From an uncultured Bacteroidales bacterium (lineage in GTDB: Bacteria; Bacteroidota; Bacteroidia; Bacteroidales; Bacteroidaceae), in NCBI GenBank assembly GCA_902803195.1, contig CADCOX010000266.1:1-21993 (forward strand): a stretch of 21,993 bases of DNA. Reading direction: 5' to 3'. Under the pieces are notes generated by a model. That model did not search any database and was not told the DNA's origin. It saw only the letters and a program-made list of their open reading frames with translations. Each line of letters starts with the position of its first letter. Within the stretch, counting starts at the first letter, position 1. Made by a program: the position numbers and the translations under genes. Below, in pieces: positions 1 to 10,100 of this stretch.

Positions 1-225
1 GGTGAGTTCAACCCATGCTTCTGGATCTTTGGCTATGAGGGCTTCGTACTCATGGAAGGCGAGTGAGCCCTCCCACCTAATCACTTTCTTCTCCGTGTCA
101 TCCCATGCGTGATCATAGTACCAAAAAGCCCATGCATTCTGAGCAAACGGGTACAAGAGGAATGCCAAAAGGAGGCTCACCCTCTTGCCGCTCACGGTTA
201 TGGAGCGGAGTAAATCTTTCTTCAT
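1..225 (-). CDS. Secreted protein of unknown function, 5' part only (runs off the window)
   Basis: Reading leftward from the ATG at 225 gives 75 codons without a stop up to the window edge. The N-terminus MKKDLLRSITVSGKRVSLLL continues into AFLLYPFAQNAWA, a convincing Sec signal peptide with basic residues, a hydrophobic core and an AWA cleavage site. The mature part is rich in aromatic and acidic residues (WYYDHAWDDTEKK...) and matches no family I recognise. A second in-frame ATG at 240 would add MEKNC. I prefer 225 because the signal peptide then starts normally and a purine-rich GGAAAAG lies just upstream. The product is probably periplasmic, outer-membrane or exported. The only expression signal seen is a possible -7 box at 500-507, which would imply a long leader. 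Confidence 0.7.
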   Translation of the reverse strand, partial: MKKDLLRSITVSGKRVSLLLAFLLYPFAQNAWAFWYYDHAWDDTEKKVIRWEGSLAFHEYEALIAKDPEAWVELT

Positions 226-280
226 GCAATTCTTTTCCATAAGATTTAATATATAGATAATGATTGATTTGAATTGAATT

Positions 281-368
281 ATTTGAGTCCTGCCAAGGGC
301 TTGTTTTAAATGATTGGAATCCTACCAAGGGGATTATCTTGAATGATTGGAACCCTGGCAAAGGACGG
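281..368. repeat. Three imperfect 32-33 bp tandem repeats
   Basis: Copies begin at 281 (ATTTGAGTCCTGCCAAGGGC...), 313 (ATTGGAATCCTACCAAGGGG...) and 346 (ATTGGAACCCTGGCAAAGGA...), with spacing of 32 and 33 bases. The conserved core is ATTgGAaTCCTrCCAAGG. The copies have diverged and there are no spacers, so this is a decayed short tandem repeat. It lies within the possible leader of the gene that starts at 225. Confidence 0.65.
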
Positions 369-499
369 CTCGCTCTTATCTAATGGGCGATAGTCAGCCG
401 CCGTGGATATATATCAGGGTTGGTAGGCAGTCAGGTGAGTGTGTAGGTGGCCATAAACTTTCGCGTGTGCGAACATTATTAATTCAATTAAAAGTCGTG

Positions 500-507
500 C
501 AAAAATA
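500..507 (-). promoter_or_regulatory. Possible Bacteroidetes -7 box for the gene at 1-225
   Basis: The minus strand reads TATTTTTG, which fits the Bacteroidetes -7 consensus TAnnTTTG. No clear -33 TTTG is found at the expected distance upstream. If used, the transcript would have a leader of roughly 250 bases that includes the 281-368 repeats. This is weak, because the surrounding DNA is A/T-rich and chance matches are likely. Confidence 0.3.
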
Positions 508-570
508 GTCTTTTTTGTTTTTCGAACCAAGAGTGCAGACAAATTGTTGGCTTTTGTCCGACAAATAAAT

Positions 571-595
571 GGCTCTGTAGACAAAATGCAGAGCC
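571..595 (-). terminator. Candidate terminator hairpin downstream of the AraC-type regulator gene
   Basis: A perfect 7-bp stem GGCTCTG / CAGAGCC encloses an 11-base loop. On the minus strand the stem is followed by ATTTATTTGTC, a moderately T-rich tail. It lies about 115 bases beyond the stop codon at 709, further than usual. Just beyond it is the inverted repeat TTTGTC-C-GACAAA (553-565), which could be part of the same structure or a small operator. Confidence 0.4.
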
Positions 596-708
596 GTATC
601 AGACAATAATCATAGTCAGAAAGGGGAATCTCAACTATCGCAAGCTCCCCTTGCTTGGAAGTTCAAGTACTTCTTTAACTGCCATCACATGCGAAACTTG
701 AAGGGGAA

Positions 709-2670
709 TTACATCCGTTCGCGCTGTCTTCGGAATTCCGTTGGCGAGAGGCCATAAGCGCTCTTAAAACTGCGCCCAAAATGGTTGACACTGGAAAAGC
801 CGCTGGCGGTTGCAACCTGTACCACGGGCATCTCTGGCCGCTCGAGTAGGAGACGAGCGGCATGCTCTACACGACAGGCCGTGACAAAAGCGGACAAAGA
901 GGTGTAGTCGCTGCCTTGTGCAAATGCAGTGCCGATGCGTTCTTTGGATAAATGGAAGCGGTCCATCGCTGCTTGACGGTCGAACGATGGATCGAGGAAC
1001 AGATGCTCATCAATGATGGCTTGACTGAGTTGGCGAAAGAGCGACGAAGAAGACCCAAGGACCCCAACGGCCTCTCCCCCGACCCATCCCCTGTTAGGGA
1101 GGGGAGAAGACCCACCCCCAACCCCTCCCGTCAGGGAGGGGAGAGGCTGCGCGGTGTCATCGTCTTGGAGAGGCTCCGTACTGTCATCAACGGGATAGGA
1201 AAGTCTCCCCTGACGGGGAGATTTAGAGGGGTCTTTTTGGGGCTTTAGCACCTCCTCAATCCTTCGTGCCAGGATGCGGTTCTTCTCTTTGAGAATGCGG
1301 CGTTGTCGCAAGACATAAAGCATAAAGGCGAGCGTGAAGCTGAAAGCAAGGCCGATGATGAGGCTCAAATGGATAGCTTTTTCCCGTGCGGTCTTTTCTT
1401 CCTGTAGGGCCAGTTTCAGCGTCTGTGCTTGATAGCGGGCTGCATGCTCATGGGCTTCGCTGGCCTGCAATTGTTCGTTTATCGTCTCGCTCAATGACGA
1501 GTAGCGATGCCAGTAATCCTGACTGCCGGCATGGTCACCACGGGCAGCGGCTGCGATGGCACGATTGCGCAGTTCCGACACATATTCGGAGTGTAAAGTA
1601 TCGGCGTCCGCTATGCTGTCTATCTCGTCGTATGTGGCCAGCATCTTGTCATAATCACCTAATATACATTGTGCTCCCGTTATCGCGACACGTCCGTTAA
1701 GGGTCTGGCCGTAAGGAGTTTGTTCGAAGAGGGAAAGGTACTCACGCGCCTTCTCGGCGGCAACCTCTTTCTCACTTTTATCGTTACCCTTCATGCTTTG
1801 TGAAGCGTAAGCATTGGCTATGAACGCATAAGCTTGAGCGCGGTAGAAGGAGCAATAGCCGGGCACCTCGTCGGTGTCGGGCTGGCGCGACGAGCCGTCG
1901 GCGTAGTCGTTGGGGTGTTGCTCGTAGTCGTTGAGCTTGTCTATGAGATGGTTGGCGAGCGCTATGATCTCGGCGTAGGGCTGTTCTTGGGGAATAGAGT
2001 CATCGGATAGGGTAGCGGAGGGTAACAGGCTGAGGGCTGTGAGTTTTCGCTTTATGGCGATAACACAAGCGTCGAGTTCTTCGAAATGGCGTTGCGAGTC
2101 GAGTTGTCGAATAGCATTATCGATCATGCTGAGGCCATCCTCACGCTGCCCTAAGTGGGTGAGCACGATGCCTATCTCCGACTCCGTGCGTAGCGCCTCA
2201 GTCAAATCGCCTTGCTCCCGACAAAGCATGGCAAGTTCAGTGGCCCATCGCTCTTGATCGCTATAATAAAGATGAACGCGCGCGATATCAATGAGCAAGC
2301 GCAGTACGCTCTTGCGATTCTCAACGTCGGTCTTGAGGGAGTCGTGCTCCAACAACGCCTCGGCTATCACCTGGGCGGTGTCGAGGTCAGTGACTTCACT
2401 CGGATAGGCATAGACTTGTGCTCGCAACAGGTTGGCGCGGAAACTGGAAACGTTGCCCAGTAACTCTGCTGAGTCAATCAGCACTAAAGCACGTTTAGGG
2501 TCGCTGGCGTAGAGATCCAGAACAGCCTTCTCGGTATAGGAAGAACTCTCGATAACTTCCTGCTCCTTATTATGTTGGGTGGCGTAATGAGTCGTCTCAC
2601 CCGTACAGTTGAAAAGGGCCGGAACGGTCAATATAATCCAGACGCAATGATGTCTAATAAGTTTTCTCAT
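709..2670 (-). CDS. Membrane-anchored transcription regulator: TPR-like periplasmic sensor, one TM helix, AraC-type HTH
   Basis: The 653-residue product begins with a signal-like hydrophobic segment (HHCVWIILTVPALFNC). The next ~400 residues are alpha-helical and TPR-like, with repeated helix pairs such as ERWATELAMLCREQGDLTEA and helices rich in YxxxAxA patterns. A transmembrane helix lies at about 432-454 (SLIIGLAFSFTLAFMLYVL), followed by a basic QRRILKEKNRILARR stop-transfer or coiled segment. A low-complexity linker (about 484-533) leads to a C-terminal AraC/XylS HTH (about 545-650) with the family signature GFSSVNHFGRSFKSAYGLSPTEFRR. By family knowledge such Bacteroidetes proteins sense a periplasmic signal and regulate genes from the membrane; the ligand and targets are not visible here. 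The cysteine near residue 22 (LFNC) is a poor lipobox because Asn replaces the usual small residue. Its own -7 box lies at 2697-2704. The linker is encoded by palindromic repeat DNA. Confidence 0.85.
   Translation of the reverse strand: MRKLIRHHCVWIILTVPALFNCTGETTHYATQHNKEQEVIESSSYTEKAVLDLYASDPKRALVLIDSAELLGNVSSFRANLLRAQVYAYPSEVTDLDTAQVIAEALLEHDSLKTDVENRKSVLRLLIDIARVHLYYSDQERWATELAMLCREQGDLTEALRTESEIGIVLTHLGQREDGLSMIDNAIRQLDSQRHFEELDACVIAIKRKLTALSLLPSATLSDDSIPQEQPYAEIIALANHLIDKLNDYEQHPNDYADGSSRQPDTDEVPGYCSFYRAQAYAFIANAYASQSMKGNDKSEKEVAAEKAREYLSLFEQTPYGQTLNGRVAITGAQCILGDYDKMLATYDEIDSIADADTLHSEYVSELRNRAIAAAARGDHAGSQDYWHRYSSLSETINEQLQASEAHEHAARYQAQTLKLALQEEKTAREKAIHLSLIIGLAFSFTLAFMLYVLRQRRILKEKNRILARRIEEVLKPQKDPSKSPRQGRLSYPVDDSTEPLQDDDTAQPLPSLTGGVGGGSSPLPNRGWVGGEAVGVLGSSSSLFRQLSQAIIDEHLFLDPSFDRQAAMDRFHLSKERIGTAFAQGSDYTSLSAFVTACRVEHAARLLLERPEMPVVQVATASGFSSVNHFGRSFKSAYGLSPTEFRRQRERM
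1071..1221. repeat. Palindromic repeat cluster inside the regulator gene
   Basis: Three G/C-rich palindromes sit in the linker codons. One is CCCCTCCC-GTCA-GGGAGGGG at 1122-1141, a perfect 8-bp stem. Another is TCTCCCC-TGAC-GGGGAGA at 1204-1221, a perfect 7-bp stem. The third is a less perfect copy around 1074-1106 with core TCCCCTGTTAGGGA. On the minus strand the first two form near-direct copies of TCTCCCCTCCCTrACrGG followed by a G-rich tract. They encode a Gly/Pro/Ser-rich stretch (PSLTGGVGGGSSPLPNRGWV) and keep the reading frame open. Dispersed repeats of this look are, from memory, common between genes in Bacteroidetes; here they are inside one. Confidence 0.75.
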
Positions 2671-2696
2671 ATCTTTTCAAGCACCAAAATGCGCTG

Positions 2697-2704
2697 CAAA
2701 GATA
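2697..2704 (-). promoter_or_regulatory. -7 promoter box for the AraC-type regulator gene
   Basis: The minus strand reads TATCTTTG, a perfect TAnnTTTG match, about 27 bases before the ATG at 2670. The surrounding TATCTTTGCAG is identical to that at 3911-3921. No good -33 TTTG was seen at the usual spacing, so the call rests on the -7 element and its position. Confidence 0.6.
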
Positions 2705-2781
2705 TGAATTATTAGGCAAGTGTTATCTTTCAGACCGATTTTTTTTGCGCTTTTCCTTATTATATTATGATTTTTGGGTAT

Positions 2782-3858
2782 TCAAAAGCGGAAGCCGAAG
2801 GCGGAGTAGACGGTCCAGTAGGACGTGTAGCCGTGGTCGCTGGCGTTGCGGTAGCGGAAGTGGTTGTAGTGGCTGTAGGCGCGCAGATAGTAACGTCGCC
2901 ATTGGTAGCTGATGGCCAGACGCGTGTCGAAGTTCCAGCTGACTCGGTTGTTGATGTGCTCCTCGCCGGTCTGCACAAGGTGGTACTCTTTCATGTCGTC
3001 GCTGATGTCGAGGTCGTAGGTGCAGACGGTGATGCGGTTGTAGAACGTCAGCATCGGTACGGTCATGGCGCTGATGAGCCAACCCTGAGCCGGTACCCAG
3101 TTGAAAGCGTAGCCAGCACCTACGCTGGCTTGCGTGAATTTGAACTTGCCGACGTCGTTCATCAACAGCTGTAACAAGAAATTATGAGGGTCGGCAAAGG
3201 CAACGCGCGAGTGGTAATACATAGCTCCTGCTACCAACGAACCAGCAGAGCGCAGCTGCTGGAGCGACTGGTCGTAGGCGGCTGCGTAGGAGAAGCGCTT
3301 GCGGTTGAACATGTAATATGCGTCGAGGAAGAGCGAGCGCATGCGCAGAGGGTCTTCGGTGCTCCATTCGAGCCGGTCGGAATAGTTCTCGCCCTTTGCA
3401 CTGATGTCGGGCTTGCCGGAACGGTAGCTGTTGATGCGCAGGTTCACACCGTAGCTGCCACCTGTGGCACCGATGGAGAACGTCTTGCTGTCGCTGCCTA
3501 TGATGGCACGCGAGAGTCCGAATCCGTAGCCGCGATAACCCGCCCACGCGCCTATGCTGACCGTGGGGCCGCTGTGCGTGACGGCGCTCCACATTGTACC
3601 ATCGGCGAGGTCGCGGTCGGCAGCTTTCATGTGGAGGTCGGAGTTGTTGATGTCCGTGCGCAGCTCTGCTGACCACGGCCGCTTGGGCTGTCCCACATAC
3701 AGTGGGTCTAAGCCACTCACGGCAGAGGAGTCCACAAACTCCTTCAGCCCCATCAACATCCGATAAGGCCAGGGCTTCCGCTTCTCCCCGCCCTCCTCTG
3801 CCATCGCCATCGCTGCCACCAACCAGCAAAGGCTGCATAAGATAATAATGCGTTTCAT
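2782..3858 (-). CDS. DUF4421 family outer-membrane beta-barrel protein
   Basis: The 358-residue product starts with a clear signal peptide (MKRIIILCSLCWLVAAMAMA, cleavage near AMA-EE). The first ~60 mature residues include PWPYRMLMGLKEFVDSSAVS and GLDPLYVGQPKRPWS, which resemble the start of DUF4421 proteins as I remember them. The rest alternates polar and hydrophobic residues in beta strands separated by turns (GYGFGLSRA, FSIGATGGSYGVNLRI, LFLDAYYMFNRKRFSYAAAY). The C-terminus YSAFGFRF ends in an aromatic residue, the usual outer-membrane barrel signal. Function is unknown; the family is found mainly in Bacteroidetes. It reads away from the surface-protein locus, and its -7 box is at 3914-3921. 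No clear terminator separates it from the regulator gene 111 bases downstream, so some read-through is possible. Confidence 0.8.
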   Translation of the reverse strand: MKRIIILCSLCWLVAAMAMAEEGGEKRKPWPYRMLMGLKEFVDSSAVSGLDPLYVGQPKRPWSAELRTDINNSDLHMKAADRDLADGTMWSAVTHSGPTVSIGAWAGYRGYGFGLSRAIIGSDSKTFSIGATGGSYGVNLRINSYRSGKPDISAKGENYSDRLEWSTEDPLRMRSLFLDAYYMFNRKRFSYAAAYDQSLQQLRSAGSLVAGAMYYHSRVAFADPHNFLLQLLMNDVGKFKFTQASVGAGYAFNWVPAQGWLISAMTVPMLTFYNRITVCTYDLDISDDMKEYHLVQTGEEHINNRVSWNFDTRLAISYQWRRYYLRAYSHYNHFRYRNASDHGYTSYWTVYSAFGFRF

Positions 3859-3913
3859 ATTATTCCTTAAACAATAGTCTTACAAAGGACACCGTTTGTA
3901 TAGATTTCCGCTG

Positions 3914-3921
3914 CAAAGATA
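3914..3921 (-). promoter_or_regulatory. -7 promoter box for the DUF4421 gene
   Basis: The minus strand reads TATCTTTG followed by CAG, a perfect TAnnTTTG element about 56 bases before the ATG at 3858. No TTTG is seen at the expected -33 spacing. Confidence 0.6.
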
Positions 3922-4070
3922 AACTAAAATCATCACATAAAGCGCCGCAACCCCCTAAAAAGATTGTTTAGAAACCACAATTGTCCTCACCCCTCATCCT
4001 CTTAGCCCGATATTTTACCTTTTTTTGTAAAAATTTTATAGAAAAGTGATAGGTTTCTTTATTTAATTGT

Positions 4071-4078
4071 TATCTTTG
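4071..4078 (+). promoter_or_regulatory. -7 promoter box for the rightward surface-protein operon
   Basis: TATCTTTG matches the TAnnTTTG consensus exactly and lies 55 bases before the proposed start at 4134. The -33 TTTG is not evident at 19-21 bases upstream; the region (4010-4070) is very A/T-rich. Together with the box at 3914-3921 it makes 3859-4133 a divergent promoter region. Confidence 0.6.
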
Positions 4079-4133
4079 CCCCGTTTAAGTTCCATTTTTG
4101 ATTATAATTGATTTACCAAAAAGCAATACATCT

Positions 4134-7100
4134 ATGATGCAACACTTTCAGAAACTCTTTTCGACGGTCATGTTCTTGCTTGTCGCTTTCACAACTGGGG
4201 CGCAAGAGGACATTACTGGTCAGTATTTGCAAAACGCTGGCCTTTCAATGCAGGGATCGGGATGGGATTATGGCGATAATGGGTACGATTATACCGCATG
4301 GAATACAGGAGGGGACGTGCCAGCCGTTGAGTTCTATTATTCTTGGTCAACCAATGCTGGTGCTAATATCGGGTCTTCCCGTTCTTTCCATTTCACGCAG
4401 ACTGTGATACTGCCTGCTGGTGACTACCGCATAGCTGTCAATGCCTTTTACCGCGAGGGCAATGGTAATGGCACCAATACCAAGGCTTATATCTTTGCTG
4501 GCGATAAACAGCAGTTTGTGCATGCGCTGACCGCTGCCGAGCAGGCTGATATCACTGGTGTTTCGGGGAAATATGTGGGTAGTTCAGACTTGCTACGAGC
4601 GGCCAATGCGTTCTCGAAAGGCGATTTCTCCAATGCCTTCGACTTCACGGTTGAGACGCAACAGGAGATTACATTAGGTTTCCGCGGCTACATCGACACC
4701 TATTGCTCATGGTGTACACTTGGCCCTGTGAAATTGTACAGATACAGTTTCAGTGACTACCTCGTCGAATACAGTGCTTTGGTGGGCGAGGCTAATGCGC
4801 TCACAGGCAAGATGGGTGCTGCTGAACGGCAAGCTCTGAGCGATGCCATTGTAGCTGAAAGCACGTTCAACAGCAGTGCCGAGTTGGTGGTGGCCATCAA
4901 TAGTCTAACGGAAGCCATTGCGGCAGCGAGAAAGTCCATCGCTGACTATGCCCCACTCGTTACGCTCTTTGGGAAGGTCGCAGAAATCAAGAGCAATGTA
5001 GAGGATGCCGCAGCTATTGCCGCTTTTGATGAGGCCGTGGCTAGCGTGCAGGACGCTTACGAAGCGGGCTCTTTGGCTGATTTTGCTACCGCAAGGACGA
5101 CGGTGGCCAATGCACTATCGGCCCTCGTGAAATGCCAGACGGCTAACAACTCTGACTTCACGTTTGTGATTATTAACCCTAACGTCGACGGCGAGAGCGG
5201 ATGGACTTGCGAGATACCTTATGGGGGCAATGGTCCCATGCTCGGGAGTGACAAGTTCGAGTATTGGGCTGGTGATACATATAACCGAGAAGAGGCTTCT
5301 TTCGATTACCATCAAGAAATAACAGGCCTGCCCGAAGGCTACTATACGGTTTCCGCCCTTATGTACAATTCATTAAATGATGAGGGTGGCAGCTACACAG
5401 TGTTTTCGCCAACTGCCGGTGTCTATGCCGCGAGTGGTGCTAACGAGGTAATAGCCTTCGTCGATGAAGACGGCACGACACTCACCGCTTATACCACCGA
5501 ACCGATTATGGTCACTAATGGCATGCTCCGCATTGGCGTGAAGAACGCCATCACGCCAATGGCAGCCCGATGGTTTGTGGCCGACGAATTCCATCTCACG
5601 CTCGTAAGGAGAATAGGAGGTGACGAGGGCGATATCCCCATTGATGCCAACCATTTCCCCGATGATGCCTTCCGCGAGTATTTGACTGAGTCATTTGGCT
5701 CCGATGGCTTGCTCTCGGCCGATGAGATAGAGGGTATAGACGAAATTGACGTCGAGGGCATGGACATACAGAGTTTGATGGGCATTGAATACTTCTCCAA
5801 CTTGGAGTACCTCTATTGTAGTAACAACCAACTGATATCATTAGACTTGTCGCGCAACACAGCCTTGTATGAGGTTTCATGCAGCAACAATCAACTGACT
5901 TCGCTCATCCTGCAGCAATCTGACAATCTCACGTACCTCGACTGCAGTAACAACAGTCTGTATACGCTCAATGTCTCGGGTTGTCCGAACTTGGAGTCGC
6001 TCGTTTGCTTTGGGAACTCTCTGACTGAGTTGGATCTCACTCATAACGAGGCGCTCACCTATATCGATTGCAGCGGAAATAAACTAACGAATCTATACGT
6101 TTCAGAGAATTCTACATTCACACAGCTTTACAGCTATGACAACAAGATCAAGGATTATGCGTTGGACGAACTCATTTCAAGTTTGCCTGCGGCCACGGCG
6201 GGAAAACTATACTTCCTGAGTTCTTTCGAGGATGGCAATGCTTGCACTTCTGCTCAAGTGGCAGCAGCTCTTGCGAAAGGGTGGACGATTTACTCTCGTA
6301 ATGGGACGACTTGGACGGCGAAGGTAGGTGCCACCGTTGACGAAGCCTCCTACAACCGCGCTTTGACTACCATCCGAGATGGCATGCACTATCGTATCTT
6401 TACCGAGGTGGGAGGTACTAAGTACTATCTGACTGAGGAGGGCACTCTTTCTGCCTCTACTTCTGATATTGCTTCATTTGGTTTCAATAAAGTCGAAGGT
6501 GAAGAATATGAATATGGGTTCCAACTCGATGAGTCATTCTTCTCTAATCCTGACATGGGGTCATCGGGGAATGTCACCCTCCATTCTGGGTATATTCGGA
6601 ATCATACCACCTATCAACGTAACACGTGGGAGGCACAGGTGTTCTTCCTCAACGAGGTAGGTCGCTATGCTATCCGCTCTACCAATGCCTATGGCGGGGA
6701 CTATGACTGGGCGCTCGCAGCCAAGACGTTCTGGACGGTCAATAGCAGCGAAGCGGGTCCTGTTGCAGAGTATGCGGTTTCCGAGAATTTCATATGGCAA
6801 ATTGAGGAAGACCCATCATATGTTGAGGTGGCTTTAAATCTTGTTTATGGCGGTCAGACGATAGCAACAAAGTCTTCCTTCGTGAAGGTGGGTTCGACTA
6901 TAGACGTTCCTTCAGAATTCAATAATGGCCTAGTCTCGTTCTCACAAGACGTTGAAACGATAGCCTCTAATACCCGAGTGGTGAACTTCACCGCCGAATG
7001 GGGAGGTCTGTTTGAGTTCTCTGACAACTATGCGAATGCGAAGTGGTACAATATGACCATCCGTTACGATTATTTTGTGGGTATGGACTTAACAGAGCCT

Positions 7101-10100
7101 TATCATCCAACTGCTGATAAGGAACTTTGGGACGAAACAAATCAGTGGGCCTTTATGGGTAATCCTTACAATTTTGTCGTCATCAACCGAGCAGCAGGTG
7201 CTACGAAGAGCCTCGCTGTCGACGGCTCTAATGTGGTGATGCGTGAGGGCGTATTTACATGGGAGGCTTTCGATAATAGCGATGGATTTGCCATTCGCCG
7301 AAAGAATTCTGAAGATTGGGTCAATCAATACGGAAGTACTACGGGTCCCTTGCAAATCTGGAGCAGTGCTTCTGGTCACTATGATGAGGGTAGCGTTCTT
7401 CGGGCTCTTGAGATACCTGACAGAAGCATCTACGAAGAGATGTTGTCAGCCGCAGTTGCTCAGGCTGAATCAGTGGAGGGCCTCATCCCTCGTGCTGCCA
7501 ATGAGGCTTTGCAGTCCGTCGTGGTAGCCAACGATCAAGAATGGGCCAAAATAGCCCAATACAATGCTGCAGTCAACGCCATCAATGCAGCGGTCGAACA
7601 GTATGCCTCGACAGAGATACGTGAGGCATATAGTCGTTATTTGGCACTAGCACAGGATTTTGAGACGGTTCCCGAGACAGATGGTCTTGAGGAGCGTGAG
7701 GAAGGAGCATTGGCAGCCTATCAGCAGGCGATGACGTCGGCCAACGAATTAGTCGAAGCTACCACTTCGACTGATGCACTGGTCGAGGCCTCCACGGAGG
7801 CTAAGGCTACGATGCGGGAGGCTTTGTTGACACTCCTTGCCGTGGTAGCACCAGCAGATGGGCATCCACTCGACATCACTTTCCTTTTGGAGAATCCCGA
7901 TTTCGAAGAAGGTGGCGAGCCTATGATGGGAGTCTTGCCGGGATGGATGTGTACATTTGTCAAGGGTCAGACGGCCACGAATATAGGCTATATGCCTAAT
8001 GCATATAATGGCAATGGCATCTCATCGGCCGTGGGCGATGCTTACGTGAATGGCGATGTCAGTATTCAGCACTTCATGGAAGCATGGCAGGATAACAGTG
8101 GTTCGCGTGTCATCGGTGATGGAAAACTCTATCAGACGCTATCTGGACTTCCAGTGGGTTGGTACCGCCTTACCACGGACGCCATAGCCGTCAACCAATA
8201 TGATTCGAGTAAGAATCCCGTCACGGGTGCGTACATATATATACAATCTGGCCAGATTGAGACGGCAACAGAGATTCATACGGGCAATGGCCTGCCTGAG
8301 CACTTCGAGGTCGACTTCATCAACGATCATGCAGAGTCGCTTGATTTCGGCCTTAAGACCATCAGCTCGACAGCCAATTGGATTGCTGCCGACAATTTCT
8401 ACATCTATTATGTATCTGAATTGAAGGAATCGCCGGGCGTAGCTTCACTGAAGGAGATGTTAGCTTTGTACGAGGATGTCACTTTCGGCCCTTGTGAGCT
8501 AGCTGCCCTTTCTTCCTTTACGGCTGAACGAGAGCATGCCATCGAGATGACCGAGACGGATATCTATTCCCTCGCCCATTCTTCAGAATGTCTCGAGGAG
8601 AAGGCCATCCTGCAAAATAAATACAACGATGTGCTTGCCTCAGTTGCTGCCTACGAGTCTTATCAGCAATCAGTAAATAAGGTGCTCGCGCGTCTGAATT
8701 CAGTACAGGATGCTAATTCGCCTCTAGCCCATTCCCTTACGGATTTGGCCGATGAACTGCAGCAAGGAATCAATGACGGAAACGCCGTCGCCAGCCGCTA
8801 TCAGAACATCGACAATCAGATCAGTGATATTGTCAACTATTGGAAGTTCCATTTCTCGGAGTCAGATCTGGCCATTCTTCGAGCCGCGCTCCAGCAAATG
8901 GGAAGCCAACCCGCTTGGGAGAACCGTTGGAACCTCAATGCAGAACAGCTATCGCTTGATGGCATCACCAATACCGAAGGACGTGTCACGGCTGTCCAAC
9001 TTAATGGTAGGGGATTGACGGGCTCAGTGCCAACGGCATTGTTCGCACTTGAGAAGACATCCTCCTTCAACCTCTCCGGCAACAAGCTATCCTCCATTCA
9101 GGGCTCTGTGCCTCAAGGCAAGACGCTGAACATCCGTAATCAGCAACTCGATCAGGTGGTTAATGTCAATATCGGCAATAACGACGCCTCCTTGGTGCTG
9201 GCGCAACTGCCTTCTATTCTCTGCTATCAAAATAGCGCAGGTGGCGCAACCTCCCATTTCGCTTTCAACGTTGTCGGAGAAAACTATAGATTCACGCTTT
9301 CTGAGAACAATGGAACGCTTCAGGTGACGTCTCGCTCCAGTTACATCTATCAAGGAGAGAAGAATGCCGTCATGGCTTGCACAAGCACATACGGCGATGC
9401 TGCAGGGTCTACCTTCAGCCTGCGGTTCACTTTCGATGATGGCGATGCCAATTTCGACGGCGCGTTGGATGTACTTGACCTCCAGACGAACATCAACTAC
9501 ATCATGGAGAAGTATCAGTCGCGTCCTTACAATTTTACCGCCGCCAACCTATGGGTCGACGATGCCATCAACGTTCAGGACGTCATTCTACAAATCAATC
9601 TATTAATGGAGACGGAGCAACCCCTGGCTGAAGGCTCAGTCAAGCGCAATGCCCCAAGCGTGAACGGCTCTTCTGAAGCTTATCTCTTCGTTGAGGATGG
9701 CCACCTCATGCTTAGCACTGAAACCCCAGTAGCGGCTTTCGATATCATCGTTAGTGGTATCGATGAGATGAGACCATCCGCAGATTTAATCCAAAGCGGT
9801 ATTACATGTTCAATGAAAAATGTCGCTTCAGGTGTCCGCATCATCGGCTATTCACTTGCAGATGCAGTCCTGCCAGTCGGCGTGAGCATAATCGCTAAGC
9901 TGAACGAGGCTTCCGCTTCAGTAGTCAGCGCAAGGTTGGCCGACAGCGAGGCTAATGCCATCAGTGTCAAGGCAAATCAACAGGGCTTACCGACGGCTTT
10001 AGGTGATATTGCCCGTCAGTCTGCCGACACGGAGGCTATTTACGACATGCAAGGCCGTAAGATTAGCAAGAATAGCTATATGCCCAAGGGCCTATACATC

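Larger units (their letters stand above)
226..708. other. Gene-free stretch between two leftward genes
   Basis: I see no convincing gene in these 483 bases. The short open frames here lack a signal peptide, domain or plausible start context. The stretch holds three degenerate copies of a 32-33 bp repeat (281-368), a possible leftward -7 box (500-507), a short perfect inverted repeat TTTGTC-C-GACAAA (553-565), and a hairpin (571-595) that may terminate the gene ending at 709. GACA(A) is repeated several times between 536 and 607. Confidence 0.6.

Noticed and set aside
113..361. 82-codon open frame on the minus strand overlapping the leftmost gene.
   Set aside because: It reads through the tandem repeats (GFQSFK repeated) and overlaps, in another frame, a gene with a clear signal peptide.
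281..368. Repeats of about 33 bp as a small CRISPR array.
   Set aside because: The copies are directly adjacent with no spacers, are diverged, and no cas gene is present.
952..1248. 98-codon plus-strand frame opposite the AraC-type regulator.
   Set aside because: It is an antisense shadow opened by the G/C-rich palindromes (DPSPVREGRRPTPNPSRQGG), a familiar artefact of such repeats.
2604..2607. Lipoprotein signal (LFNC) at the regulator's N-terminus.
   Set aside because: Asn at the position before the cysteine does not fit a lipobox, and the protein already has a separate membrane helix.
2767..3672. Long plus-strand open frames opposite the DUF4421 gene.
   Set aside because: They are valine- and alanine-rich antisense shadows with no start context. 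The minus-strand frame has a signal peptide, barrel pattern and promoter.
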